Part shown: piece by piece, positions 18,637 to 28,988 of the stretch
Layout of the letters: the number at the start of each line of letters is the position of its first letter
Position numbering within the stretch: the stretch's first letter is position 1
NCBI GenBank assembly: GCA_964019655.1
Contig: CAXHTR010000006.1
Span: 682,001-746,000, forward strand
Length of the DNA: 64,000 nucleotides
Reading direction: 5' to 3'
Origin: Perkinsela sp. pyNocScin1
Lineage: Eukaryota > Euglenozoa > Kinetoplastea > Prokinetoplastida > Perkinselidae
Notes under the pieces: generated by a model
Told to the model about the DNA's origin: nothing
What the model saw: the letters and a program-made list of their open reading frames with translations, nothing else
Database searches by the model: none
Translations under genes and position numbers: made by a program

Positions 18637-18738
18637 AATAGAGAAATATAATAATGAGAAAGCAATTCAAGTAAAATCCTCGTCACTTGTATCACAGGAG
18701 GGACATAAACTTCGTTGTCATTCATAATTGCTGTAGTA

Positions 18739-19659
18739 ATGACCCCCTTCTACCTCATGCACTGTGTCGATCCCTCTCTTGGACGCTTCGATGTCGATTC
18801 CATGACACAACAAGACCGCATGGAGCTCATGATACAAAATATTTCAAAAAATGAGCGCTTTACAGCCCCAGACGGGTCTTTCCTGGATATACCTCAATGG
18901 CCGAGCACCCTTAGTAATGCACAGGGCGAAGTTTTGGAAATCCAGTGGCATCAGTGGCATGAGCACCCGCTTCGCGACGGTGGAAACATCGATATGCGCT
19001 TTCTCCCTGAGACTGTTGTCGTTTTTGATATTCATGATCTCCTTCTCAAGGGACTGTTCCCCAATGGGTCTTTACCCCGAGGGCTGCGCGTGTTCAACAT
19101 CACTGGAAATCACATCGAGGGTTCAGTTGACTGTCGATTGCTCCCAGCAGAGCTACGCACGCTGGCTGCAGGGATGAACTTCCTGTCGGGGTCAATTGAT
19201 CTCGATTATTTATCGCCAAACATTGAAATTCTGGACTTAAAGATCAATCGCCTGACAGGGACTTCAACGCTCGACCGTCTTCCAGCGCATCTTCGTGTGT
19301 TGAACCTCGGGTCGAATGCGTTTTTTGGTAGTATCAATCTGACTGAGTTAAATTCCGAGATGCAGCATCTCTCCTTGTGTGCAAATAGTCTTGAAGGTGA
19401 AGTTCATCTTGATGAGCTTCCACAAGCCATGCAGTTCCTCAACTTGGAAAAGAATCAGCTCACGGGATGTATCACGTTGAAAAACTTGCCAGCAGGCATG
19501 CGCATTATCAATCTTGAAAACAATAGCTTGCGGCAGGTCGAGGTAGTTGGCACGCTTCCAGCGAAGGTTCTGTGCCTTCTCAGTGGGAATTTTGGACTGA
19601 AAATAGTAAATGGGGGTGGTCAGCTCATGTACAGTCAGATGCCATCTGCTCGCTTGTAA
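18739..19659 (+). CDS. Family A LRR protein (about 8 repeats)
   Basis: I start at ATG 18739 (MTPFYLMHCVDPSLGRFD); a TTG-initiated extension to 18715 has no support. The product is 306 residues. Segment MTQQDRMELMIQNI is followed by a cap that has W but no Cys pair (DIPQWPSTLSNAQGEV), so the disulphide of other A proteins is probably absent. Eight repeats follow (LPETVVVFDI to LPAGMRIINL). The C-terminus (FGLKIVNGGGQLM) is a degenerate cap. Confidence 0.89.
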   Translation: MTPFYLMHCVDPSLGRFDVDSMTQQDRMELMIQNISKNERFTAPDGSFLDIPQWPSTLSNAQGEVLEIQWHQWHEHPLRDGGNIDMRFLPETVVVFDIHDLLLKGLFPNGSLPRGLRVFNITGNHIEGSVDCRLLPAELRTLAAGMNFLSGSIDLDYLSPNIEILDLKINRLTGTSTLDRLPAHLRVLNLGSNAFFGSINLTELNSEMQHLSLCANSLEGEVHLDELPQAMQFLNLEKNQLTGCITLKNLPAGMRIINLENNSLRQVEVVGTLPAKVLCLLSGNFGLKIVNGGGQLMYSQMPSARL

Positions 19660-19759
19660 CTCTTCTATCGTTTGTTTTGGGCTTACGTCTCATATTTCCC
19701 CAGATTATTTGATTCATCTTCGATCATTGTCGTTCGGTCTCTCTTTTGCTAATTTTTGA

Positions 19760-20677
19760 ATGCAAACACTCACTTATCTTCTCTCCTGCGCTGATAGCAG
19801 CCTCAGCCACGTTGATACCGCTCTGCTCTCGGACCAGACGCTCATGGAGATGTTTGTCGCAAGTTTCGAAACGAAATCCCTCTGGCAAGATGCTGAAGGA
19901 ACCTTCACCGACTGCCTCGAGTGGGGCATAGTGCATCACAATGCTGGAAAAATTACGTTCATCGCTCATGATGGGTCAGCGGATGTTATCGAAGGGGACC
20001 TGTATGGGGTACCGCTCGGAGGGTCGGTCAACCTGAAGTTCTTGCCACGATCGGTGGAATGCCTCGCGCTGTCATCGAACGATCTGAAGGGTACAATTCG
20101 CCCAAAGGACCTTCACCGAGGGTTCCGGGTCCTTTTCTTAGACCGAAATGAACTGACGGGGAGCATCTGCACTGGAGACTTTCCGAGCACAATGACGCAC
20201 ATACACTTGGAGAGGAATCAGATCTCCGGTTGGCTCGATATGACTTCACTTCCACAGAAAATCAACACCTTTTCTGTGGGTGAGAACGCTTTTGTGGGGA
20301 CGCTGAATCTCAGGAAGTTACCGAGCGCACTCAAAGTACTCAATATGGATTCAAACAATTTTCATGGTAGTTTGGACCTCTGCCACCTGCCAGACTCACT
20401 AGAATCACTTCGGTTGAGTAAGAACCAATTTTTAGGGGAAGTGTGCCTCACACAGCTGCCCAAAAGAATGCGTAAGCTTTTCCTTGACGAGAACAAGCTC
20501 GAGGGCACTATTGATACCAAAGCGCTCCCTCCCGGTCTGACGACGTTGCATGTGAACGACAATCTTTTCCAAGGGGAGTTTGACGCTGTGGCACTGCCAA
20601 GACTGATGAGATTTTACAAAATCAATAATACAAGGCTTGTGAAGTCGTCTGGAATGAAGCGCGCAAGTCGCCTCTGA
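19760..20677 (+). CDS. Family A LRR protein, 'CLEW' subgroup, copy 1
   Basis: 305 residues. Leader MQTLTYLLSCADSSL, segment LLSDQTLMEMFVASF, cap DCLEWGIVHHNAGKI (one Cys, W) and then a loop with PLGGSVNLKFLP before the first repeat. Nine repeats follow; the second starts LHRGFRVLFL where most have LPxxL, a mark shared with the next two genes (LQPGF, LRPGF). It is followed by paralogues at 21277 and 22371 in the same order, so these three are a tandem series. No anchor seen. Confidence 0.9.
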   Translation: MQTLTYLLSCADSSLSHVDTALLSDQTLMEMFVASFETKSLWQDAEGTFTDCLEWGIVHHNAGKITFIAHDGSADVIEGDLYGVPLGGSVNLKFLPRSVECLALSSNDLKGTIRPKDLHRGFRVLFLDRNELTGSICTGDFPSTMTHIHLERNQISGWLDMTSLPQKINTFSVGENAFVGTLNLRKLPSALKVLNMDSNNFHGSLDLCHLPDSLESLRLSKNQFLGEVCLTQLPKRMRKLFLDENKLEGTIDTKALPPGLTTLHVNDNLFQGEFDAVALPRLMRFYKINNTRLVKSSGMKRASRL

Positions 20678-21276
20678 CATGAAAGAGGCGAAGTGCCCTG
20701 GTAAAGAATGCAAATTTAGGGAAATGTTTCAGATTAATGTTCCCGTGTTCTCTGATGAGACCCGTATAGAGATGGTAACACTAGGCTCATATACTAGCCA
20801 CACCATGCAAGAGTCCATTGGACACATCAAGGAAACCAATGGAAAGGTATTTTTTCGTTTCTACACATTTCTGAGCGATTCACCTCAGGCTCGATGAGAT
20901 CTGTGTCAAAGCAATACAGTTAGGTAGAACTCAAATTTTACGATTGAAAGAATGCTGTCGGTTGCAGAAAAATCCTTACATCGATTCATATCGGTATCTG
21001 TAGAGATCAAGAGATTGAATGTCTGCTTTACATAGAATGTACGTTGCAATGCCCTCAAGCCGTGAGCCTCTCCTAATTTCGGCTTTGAGAAAGTTACCCC
21101 GAAATGAAGAGATTCCCCATTTCCGATGGTGAAGCGGGACTGAAAAGAGCTAATAGCGACGAATTGAACACCTATATGAGATCTGATAAATCTTGAAATT
21201 TTCGTCGTCTTCGGGCTTTTTGCTTCGCTATACCACGTGTATCCACGTCTTCTCCATTCAATTTTCTTAAAAATCA
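20678..21276. other. Intergenic, no gene seen
   Basis: 599 bases between tandem A genes. A 72-codon + frame (20679-20897) and a 130-codon - frame (20906-21298, overlapping the next gene's start) show no family motif or homology that I recognise. Confidence 0.5.
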
Positions 21277-22233
21277 ATGCAAACTCTTCTCCCCTCACTC
21301 CAAGCCTCTGACGATGAGCACCTCAGCCGCCTGGACCCCTTGCTGCTTTCTGATCAGGCCCTTATGGAAATGTTCGTTGCAGGCTTCGATAACATTAACA
21401 TTGTCAAAGATGAGAGCGGCAACTACATCGATTGTCTCGAATGGGTAATCATCGATGCCGATGATGGCAAAATCACATTTGTGACATATGACGGTGACAA
21501 TAGTGAGTTCCACAATGGAGGAAGCCTTGGTGGTAGCCTCAACCTACAGTTCTTGCCGGCGTCGGTCGAGGGGATCTGGATGCCGCAGAACGATATCCAT
21601 GGAACAATTTCCCCAAAAGACTTGCAGCCTGGGTTTCTTGAGATAAACCTCGAAAAGAATGAACTGACAGGCAGTTTACCTACTGGTGACTTTCCAAACT
21701 CCATGATAGACATAAATTTGGCGCGCAATGATTTATCAGGGGATCTTGATATGACGAAGCTACCTGAGAATCTTGAATCCTTCTCTGTGGGAAAGAACGC
21801 TTTTACGGGGTCGCTTAATCTCAGCAAGCTGCCTGCTTCACTCCAATATTTGTACGCTGAGTCAAACAAGCTATCTGGGGGACTCGACCTGTGCCACTTG
21901 CCGACCACTCTTGAATATTTGAATCTGAGCAGTAACAATTTTTCGGGTGAAGTGTCCCTATCCAAGCTGCCAAAAAAATTTCGCAGGATTTTTCTCGAAA
22001 AGAATAGACTCGAGGGCTACATCGATTGTGCAGCGCTTCCCGAGCGACTCAGTACCATGAACATAAGTGAGAATCCTTTCCAAGGAAGTCTAGACGTCAA
22101 AGAGCTCCCAGAGTGGCTTATCTTCCTCAATATATCTGATACAAAGATTTCGGGGTCATATCGCCGATCTGATGCTCGATACGAAAACATTCGTATTGTA
22201 TGTGAAAATACGGAAGTTCGCTGTCTTGACTGA
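21277..22233 (+). CDS. Family A LRR protein, 'CLEW' subgroup, copy 2
   Basis: 318 residues. Leader MQTLLPSLQASDDEHL, segment LDPLLLSDQALMEMFVAGF, cap DCLEWVIIDADDGKI, loop GGSLGGSLNLQFLP. Nine repeats follow in the same order as the gene at 19760 (LQPGFLEINL, FPNSMIDINL, LPENLESFSV, KNAFTGSLNLSKLP). The C-terminal segment (IRIVCENTEVRCLD) matches the ending of copy 3 (KVRCLG). It is clearly a tandem duplicate. Confidence 0.92.
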   Translation: MQTLLPSLQASDDEHLSRLDPLLLSDQALMEMFVAGFDNINIVKDESGNYIDCLEWVIIDADDGKITFVTYDGDNSEFHNGGSLGGSLNLQFLPASVEGIWMPQNDIHGTISPKDLQPGFLEINLEKNELTGSLPTGDFPNSMIDINLARNDLSGDLDMTKLPENLESFSVGKNAFTGSLNLSKLPASLQYLYAESNKLSGGLDLCHLPTTLEYLNLSSNNFSGEVSLSKLPKKFRRIFLEKNRLEGYIDCAALPERLSTMNISENPFQGSLDVKELPEWLIFLNISDTKISGSYRRSDARYENIRIVCENTEVRCLD

Positions 22234-22370
22234 ATGAGCACATTGTTCATCGAAAAAATTGTATTTGAATTTTAGCCAAGATATATGAGATGATCAAAAA
22301 TAAAGAGTGCAGGAGGCAGATGTCATAAGTAATCCTATTGCAATTTTCTATTTCCCACTTTATTGACAAC

Positions 22371-23312
22371 ATGTTTCCACAGAAATTTCTCATCATCACA
22401 GCAGCAGACCAGCACCTCGGCAGACTCGACCCATCCCTTCTGTCACAGCAGACGCTCATGGAGATGTTCGTTGAAGGCTTTCAGAATAAATCTCGCTTTA
22501 AAGATGACAACGGGAACTACACAGACTGCCTTGACTGGGGCAAACCCGTGGTGCACGAAGGTGTCATTATCCACGTCATTCTTGATAGATATTCGACTAA
22601 CGTGGAGCTTGGTGGATCGCTAAATCTTCCATTCCTGCCTCCGGAGGTTGATATGATTGATATATCCTATCAATCACTTGAGGGCTCGCTTGATGCAAAG
22701 GAATTGCGGCCTGGGTTCATCGGAATTTTTCTGCACTTCAATGAACTGAGTGGAAGTATAGTTACTAGTGACTTTCCAATTTCTGTGGAATTTCTTATCC
22801 TCTTCGAAAATCGTTTTGAGGGGACACTCGATATGACAACCCTCCCAGCTGCTCTACAGGAGCTCAATGCTGGAGAGAACGCTCTTGAGGGCACGCTGGA
22901 TTTGACACACCTCCCGCCGCATCTCGTTGATCTGCATCTCAACAACAATTGTTTTCACGGCTCTTTGGAGCTCCGCTTCCTGCCAGCGTCACTCTGGCGA
23001 GTTTCCCTCGGAAGATGCCAGTTTTCGGGTGAAGTGTGCCTTGAGAAGCTCCCGAAGGAGATGCGCGAGCTGCATATTGAAGGAAATTCTCTCCAGGGGC
23101 TCGTGAATTTTTCGATACTCCCAGAGGCCCTCGAAGCACTCGAGCTGGAAGAAACCTCGATTCGAGGCGATTTCGATGCGAAAGCGCTGCCACGTACACT
23201 CAAAGAGGTTGATATTTCCGAGACTTTGATAGAGGGGACATTTCGATGGTCGGATGTGCCTGCGGAGATGAGTTTTATGTATTCAGCAGGAAAGGTTCGG
23301 TGTCTGGGCTGA
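22371..23312 (+). CDS. Family A LRR protein, 'CLEW' subgroup, copy 3
   Basis: ATG 22371 (MFPQKFLIITAADQHLGRLD) gives the standard leader; the frame extends to a TTG at 22338 that I do not use. 313 residues. Segment LLSQQTLMEMFVEGF, cap DCLDWGKPVVHEGVI, loop LGGSLNLPFLP, nine repeats (LRPGFIGIFL second) and the ending AGKVRCLG. The remnants at 26059, 32717 and 37489 belong to this same subgroup, so roughly half of its local members are damaged. Confidence 0.9.
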   Translation: MFPQKFLIITAADQHLGRLDPSLLSQQTLMEMFVEGFQNKSRFKDDNGNYTDCLDWGKPVVHEGVIIHVILDRYSTNVELGGSLNLPFLPPEVDMIDISYQSLEGSLDAKELRPGFIGIFLHFNELSGSIVTSDFPISVEFLILFENRFEGTLDMTTLPAALQELNAGENALEGTLDLTHLPPHLVDLHLNNNCFHGSLELRFLPASLWRVSLGRCQFSGEVCLEKLPKEMRELHIEGNSLQGLVNFSILPEALEALELEETSIRGDFDAKALPRTLKEVDISETLIEGTFRWSDVPAEMSFMYSAGKVRCLG

Positions 23313-23678
23313 GATTTCGGTGAGAAGAATCGTCAGAAAATGGCAAGTATAGTCAGAATAAGTCAAATGAAAATATGAAATGAGAAAAGCCTTCACATTA
23401 CTTTATGCTGTTGCTGCTAGTTTTGAATCATTTTTGATGTTTCGCGACTTTTTATATAAAAGATGCCTCTTCGACTCAAATTAGGGGTGAGGATCCCATT
23501 CAGTGAGGGATTCGGTCAATTTCAGTGATAAGTGTATGATCTTCTTAATGATCTTCTTGTAATACGAGGATTCATATCTCTGGTACAAAACCTTTTTCTC
23601 TTTTTATGATATCTTTCACCATGCGCAGCCATTGTTTGTCTGTATCAATTTTTTCTCAAAAATTTTGTACTCACTCAA
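23313..23678. other. Intergenic, no gene seen
   Basis: 366 bases of AT-rich spacer with no recognised element. Confidence 0.55.
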
Positions 23679-24643
23679 ATGTACCTGCACTCAATCCTCA
23701 TATCATCCACCGAATCATCCCTCGGCCGCCTTGATCACGACTCGCTTCCGCACCAAGCGCTCATGGAGATGGTCATCGAAAAGTTTGACGACGAGGCCAA
23801 AGAAGAGATCCAAAACGACAACGGCGAGTTTCTCGACGCCTGCGAGTGGGAAGAGGTCGATTGCGACGACGAGCAACGCCCATGCTCAGCAACGAGAGCC
23901 CCCTCATGGGGCCCATAGCACTCGAATACCTCCCGCGCACGATCACACACCTTGATTGCCTTGATACCATCATTAGTGGAACCCTTGACAGCAAAGCGCT
24001 CCCGCCAGCCCTCGAGTCCATCACGATACTGATGACAGATTTTACCGGGACAGTCGACTTCTGCGGTTTCCCGAAGGATATGCAGAGGATTAACCTATGC
24101 AGAGGATTTGAAGGCAGTTGTGATTTAACAGAGCTGCCGGAGAAACTTGAGCACCTGGACCTCAGCGGAAACAATTTTTCGGGTAATGTCAGCCTCGATG
24201 CGCTGCCTCAGTGCCTCAACACAATAATCCTTGCAAAAAACAAATTTGAGGGGACTGTAAACTGCGCAAAGCTGCCAGAAACGCTCGTCCAGATAGATCT
24301 TACTGAGCATCAGTTTCAGGGCGAGTTCGACTTTAGTGCGCTTCCAGCACGACTCGAAGACCTCCAAATCGGCGAGAACTCCTTTGTGGGGTCTGTAGTG
24401 CTTGACTCTCTACCCGAGTCTCTCATCCATCTGTATGCACCTGGAAATGCCTTTTCGGGGGAATTCAAGCTCGAAAAGCCACATTCAGCGCTTCAAGATC
24501 TGGACTTTAGCGAGAATAAGCTGCAAGGGACCGCTGTCATTTATAATGGCGATTTCGCTACCTTTCTCGGCGGTAACGATATAAAGGCTGTCGTTGATGA
24601 AAAAGGGCAGGCATGTGAAAAGAAACGCCACCGATGGTGGTAG
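23679..24643 (+). pseudogene. Family A LRR gene ('LMEMVI' subgroup) with a frameshift in the cap
   Basis: ATG 23679 opens a frame with leader MYLHSILISSTESSLGRLD, segment LPHQALMEMVI and cap DACEWEEVDCDDE, which then runs into a stop at 23916-23918. The body (SNESPLMGPIALEYLPRTI, then nine repeats to a KAVVDEKGQ cap) is open in another frame ending at 24643. Comparison with the gene at 24945 places a small deletion of a few codons plus a frame change at about 23870-23885. It is a recent pseudogene unless the assembly is wrong. Confidence 0.85.
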
Positions 24644-24944
24644 TCGGTATTTAAAAGCATGAATGGAAGTGAAATATGCGTAAAGATCAAAATCAATCAT
24701 CTTTGCTTTGTACAGATAAGCATGTCAGATATGCTGAGCGTCGTGTAATGCTTCCATCGATTTCTCGAAATGATCTGAACGAGATCGAGTAGCCTTTTTT
24801 CGAGTGTTGAGAGAGCACGTGGAAGTTCTGTACAGCAGTAAATCATTCGTTGAAATTCATGCGTTGATATGAAACATTGAACTCAACGCTTTCATATCTT
24901 TTTCGAGTACTTTTACTTTCATGAAACACTTTGCTTATACTTTC

Positions 24945-25913
24945 ATGCAGCAGCTCTATATAACCACAGCCACCGTCGATCCATCCCTTGGCCGCCTTGA
25001 CTACGACTCGCTCTCCCAGCAAGCGCTCATGGAGATGGTCATCGCAAAGGTCGAGAACAAAGGGATTGTTCAGGACGATAATGGCTCTTTTCTCGATGTC
25101 TGCGACTGGTGCATCGTCCTGTGCGACGTCGAAGATAAGGTGACTCGAGTGGATATCACACGCAAGAGGATGAGAGGCACCATAGCGCTCGAGTTTCTCC
25201 CTGAAACAATCACAAACATTTTTATAGCTGATACGGCTGTCTGTGGCTCTCTTGATACCAAAGCACTACCGCCGTCTCTTCAATGTGTTGTCATTCTCGA
25301 GACTGACTTTGGTGGGACAGTCGACTTCTGCAGATTCCCAGTCGGAGTGACAATCATCAGGTTATATGAAAATCAGTTCGAAGGCAGATGTAACTTAAGA
25401 GAGTTGCCAGAAAACCTTAACCGCCTTGACCTCAGGGGAAATAATTTTTCAGGGAGTGTCAGCCTCGATGCGCTTCCTGATCGCCTCCAAACGCTTTGGC
25501 TTATGGAAAACGAATTTGAAGGTACAGTAAACACTGCGAAGCTTCCAAAAGGTCTCCTCAGTTTAGACCTTTCTCGAAATCAGTTTGGGGGCGAATTCGA
25601 CTTCCGCACGCTCCCACCAAAGCTCGAAGAGCTGGACATAAGCGAAAATAATTTTGAAGGATTGCTGCATCTTTCTAAGCTACCGGAAACGCTCACATCA
25701 CTTTGCGCATATGAAAACGCCTTTTCCGGGGAATTCCGTCTCAGTAGAGTGCCACCTGAGCTCTATGAAATCGACTTAAGTGCGAATAAGCTGCGAGGAA
25801 CCGCTTATGTTCCCCAAGGAGGCTTTGAGATCTATTTAGCTGGAAACGAAATAGAGCACGTGGTCGATGAGCAGGGGCTCTCACGTAGTATGGAAAATCT
25901 CACAGCGCCATAG
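24945..25913 (+). CDS. Family A LRR protein, 'LMEMVI' subgroup
   Basis: ATG 24945 (MQQLYITTATVDPSLGRLD) aligns with the start of the gene at 10051, so I prefer it over the in-frame ATG at 24921. 322 residues. Cap DVCDWCIVLCDVEDKV has W and an extra Cys. Nine repeats include CGSLDTKALP and VDFCRFPVGVTII, both shared with the gene at 10051. C-cap LAGNEIEHVVDEQGLSRSM is intact. The neighbour at 23679 is a broken sister, so this pair is a local tandem duplication and the 10051 copy a more distant one. Confidence 0.91.
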   Translation: MQQLYITTATVDPSLGRLDYDSLSQQALMEMVIAKVENKGIVQDDNGSFLDVCDWCIVLCDVEDKVTRVDITRKRMRGTIALEFLPETITNIFIADTAVCGSLDTKALPPSLQCVVILETDFGGTVDFCRFPVGVTIIRLYENQFEGRCNLRELPENLNRLDLRGNNFSGSVSLDALPDRLQTLWLMENEFEGTVNTAKLPKGLLSLDLSRNQFGGEFDFRTLPPKLEELDISENNFEGLLHLSKLPETLTSLCAYENAFSGEFRLSRVPPELYEIDLSANKLRGTAYVPQGGFEIYLAGNEIEHVVDEQGLSRSMENLTAP

Positions 25914-26058
25914 GCTGCTTGGATGAAGTCCATATAGATAGAAAGAAAATTAATGATTCGGATATAGATCTCAAACATCATGGTAATCCAAATTTGCACG
26001 GAGTTTTCGATTATGCAGACAAATGTATGCCGAAGAACACTTTTTTCTACTTTTACGA

Positions 26059-27437
26059 ATGCTTTACCCCTAGATAGTTACAGTCGACGATCACCTCAGC
26101 CGCCTCGACCCGGCCATTCTCTCCGAGCAGGCCCAAATGGAAATGTCGTTGGGCGTTTTACGAATATGCAAATGATTCAAGATGACATCGGCCACTACAC
26201 CGACTGCCACGACCGGGGCGAGTGTTTCGCTGGGGACGGAATTCTCATAAATGTCATTTTTGATGGCGAGGGCGAAGATGAAGTCCTGAGTGGCGTGCTC
26301 AATACGCATTTCCTGCCATCCACTGTGTTCCTCCTCCAAGTGACCCACCATGGCATTACTGGTACATTTAACCCCAAGGACCTCCGTGAAGGCTTCGCAT
26401 CGCTTTTTGTCAACGACAACAATCTGTGTGGAACGATCGCAATGTGGGACTTTCCGAGCACTGTGAGCGAAATTCATATCGACAGAAATGCGTTTACAGG
26501 AGAAATTTCTCTCAGAAATTTGCCAGAGGTGCTCATTGAGCTCTCAGCCGCCACCAATGGATTTACAGGCGGCATAGACCTCACGAGCCTACCACGAAAC
26601 CTCCGCGTTCTCGCACTGAGTGAAAATGAGCTCTGCGGCCCAGTGGAGTTCTATTTTCTGCCTGAGTCTTTCAGAGAACTTGAACTCATTTCTAATAGTT
26701 TTTCAGGCGACGCGAATTTTACAGCGTTGCCATATCGGCTCCGGCAGCTGCACGTGCGCCTGAACGCTTTTAGAGGTGAAATCGCATTCAGTAAACTTCC
26801 ACGAGCGCTCACAGATTTTTCCATTCACCGCAATGCATTTGAGGGGGAATTCGACGCGAAGGGCCTCCCACGGGGGCTCACGCTGCTCGAAGTATCCGCA
26901 GCTGGTATCTCTGGGACTGTGGACACCAAAGCGATGCCACATAGCATCGAGCATCTGCTCGTTGGGAACGCCAAGCTCACTGGGGAGTTTGATCTCAGCG
27001 GTTTCGGTAATTCTGTGATAACAATGTACTGCCACGACAACAGCCTGCACGGGTCAGCTGATTTCAGCAATCTACCGCGCACCCTCGAGGAGCTCGACAT
27101 CGCGAACAATCGTTTTTCGGGGGGACTGAATTTATCAAATCTTCCGCCCGCCATCCACACCATTGACGTTGAGGGAAACAATTTCTCAGGGGAATTGATA
27201 CTGACTAGGCTCCCAGCATCACTTGAAATTCTGATTTTGGCCAACAACGATCTGTGCGGGGCTTTGGACGCCCTGGCACTCCCAAGGGATATGCTCTCGC
27301 TCAATGTGTCGAAGACGAGGATAGGTGGGAATGTGCACACGAGTCACCTGCCGCAGAGCATCGCGCTTTTTAAGACGGAGGGAAGTGCAGTCGAGGTAAG
27401 AAGGGATGGAAAGCCTGGGGAAGGGCGAGCGGATTGA
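26059..27437 (+). pseudogene. Longest family A LRR gene, broken near its 5' end
   Basis: From ATG 26059 one frame gives MLYP, a TAG at 26071, then TVDDHLSRLDPAILSEQAQMEM, and hits TGA soon afterwards. The body, starting GRFTNMQMIQDDIGHYTDC, is open in a second frame to TGA 27437 with about sixteen repeats, the most in the window. Aligning with the gene at 22371 implies one T lost in a Phe codon at about 26147, plus the TAG in the leader. The body frame extends upstream to ATG 25980, but that N-terminus lacks the family segment. Either it is a pseudogene or a novel N-terminus is used. Confidence 0.78.
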
Positions 27438-27600
27438 AAGTGGTTGTGAATGCGATTGATCAAAATGAATTATCTATACGTCGTAATGTTTCAGATATGA
27501 ACTGAAACTACGAAAATTTGGGAATAGAATGACATGCAATTTTGTAAGATTGTCTTCTCAGTGGCTATTCAAATTTCAGGATTATCCCTCTACCTATCAT

Positions 27601-28461
27601 ATGAATCGATTTCTTATGTTTCCAATCGGATTCACTTGCATTGACAACAGTCTTGGAAAGATGGACCCCTCGATGCTCAGCGACCAGGCGCGCATGGAAC
27701 TCGCAGTCGCAGGCCTCGCGGACGAATCCTGTGAAGAGTTCCGGGACAATGAAGGCGTGTTCCTCGACGCGTGTGAGTGGGTCGCAACAAAGTGCGACAG
27801 CGATGGCAATGTGACCGATCTCTGCCTCGAAACGACCTATTGGGGAACACTTTGTCTCGACTATTTCCCACAGAGTCTCAACGACATTCGAATTTCATGC
27901 AACGGTAACCTTACTGGAACGGTTGACACAGCTTTGCTTCCGCCCAGACTGACAGTGCTTCACCTCGATGATAATTCGTTTATTGGCAGCGTCGACATGA
28001 CGGCGCTTCCCGCGACGCTCGAGTATTTTGACATTCAGGAGAACAAATTTTCTGGTGGCTGTGATCTTACCGCCTTACCATCGAGTCTTGAAGAGCTCAT
28101 TGTGTGCGATAACCTTTTCAGCGGGAGTCTGTGCCTCGAAACACTCCCAGACAGCATTCTGCTGCTTGATGTATCGAGCAATGTTTTTACGGGGAGTATT
28201 TCACTCGAAAAACTCCCAGAAAACCTCTCAGAGCTTCACATCAATAATAATCGGCTATCCGGGAGCTTTGTTCTATCCAAACCAGGGAGTTTGGACATTG
28301 TGTGCGCTCACTCCAACAATTTTTTGGGAGTAGCCGCGATATCGAGCAAGTTTGCGCGAGCAGGCACAGAGATAACCCTGCGGAACACAAATATCACGTC
28401 TGTCGTGACAGAGTCTGGTGCGGTGCACCCAAGGAGGAGAAGGATTCTGATGGAATGGTAG
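27601..28461 (+). CDS. Family A LRR protein (about 7 repeats)
   Basis: ATG 27601 (MNRFLMFPIGFTCIDNSLGKMD) gives a family-like leader; an in-frame ATG at 27529 adds 24 residues without family similarity. 286 residues. Segment MLSDQARMELAVAGL, cap DACEWVATKCDSDGNV with W and both Cys, then seven repeats (FPQSLNDIRI to LPENLSELHI) and a looser last unit. The C-terminus NTNITSVVTESGAVHPRRRR ends in a basic cluster, unusual for this family. A pyrimidine-rich stretch with CAG lies about 22 bases upstream of this ATG. Confidence 0.88.
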   Translation: MNRFLMFPIGFTCIDNSLGKMDPSMLSDQARMELAVAGLADESCEEFRDNEGVFLDACEWVATKCDSDGNVTDLCLETTYWGTLCLDYFPQSLNDIRISCNGNLTGTVDTALLPPRLTVLHLDDNSFIGSVDMTALPATLEYFDIQENKFSGGCDLTALPSSLEELIVCDNLFSGSLCLETLPDSILLLDVSSNVFTGSISLEKLPENLSELHINNNRLSGSFVLSKPGSLDIVCAHSNNFLGVAAISSKFARAGTEITLRNTNITSVVTESGAVHPRRRRILMEW

Positions 28462-28988
28462 GCGCTTTCAAAAGAGAATCATTATGAAGGGGAAATCGAT
28501 AAAATAGTATGAAAAGTATTACATTATTCAAAAATGTACAAGAATTTTTTGAAAATGTATTCATCTGTACACGCTTCAGATGGTTATTCTTCTATATTCT
28601 TGATGAAAATTGTATGGAACAGGTATCAATCAGCTTCTCTTCGGGCGTCCACAGAGATCATCCACTTATGGTCCATAAGTCATCACAAAAGACGACAATG
28701 TAAGCGATAGGAGACCATCATCAGCTTGGGTGACTTGAAAGACCACAGCCAGCGTTTGGGTGCTAAAACATGATAACATTTCTTTGCAATAATAGCATTG
28801 GATACATTTGCTTGAATGAAAGCCATTCATCCAATATGCGCTTCTCACCACGTGCTTTCATAGAAGCGTTTTGTGTAAAATTCACAAATCTTCAAAGTAA
28901 AAAAAAAGGAAGGCTACCTTTTTGTCGCTTACCTCAGAGACTATTCATTGTATCTTTACTTTGCTTCAAGCAACTTCGTACCAATCAA
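28462..28988. other. Intergenic, no gene seen
   Basis: 527 bases, AT-rich. The open frame leading into the next gene extends back to 28770 but shows no family B similarity before about 29030. Confidence 0.5.

Noticed and set aside
20906-21298. 130-codon - strand open frame
   Set aside because: It overlaps the start of the gene at 21277, lacks recognisable motifs and opposes the array.
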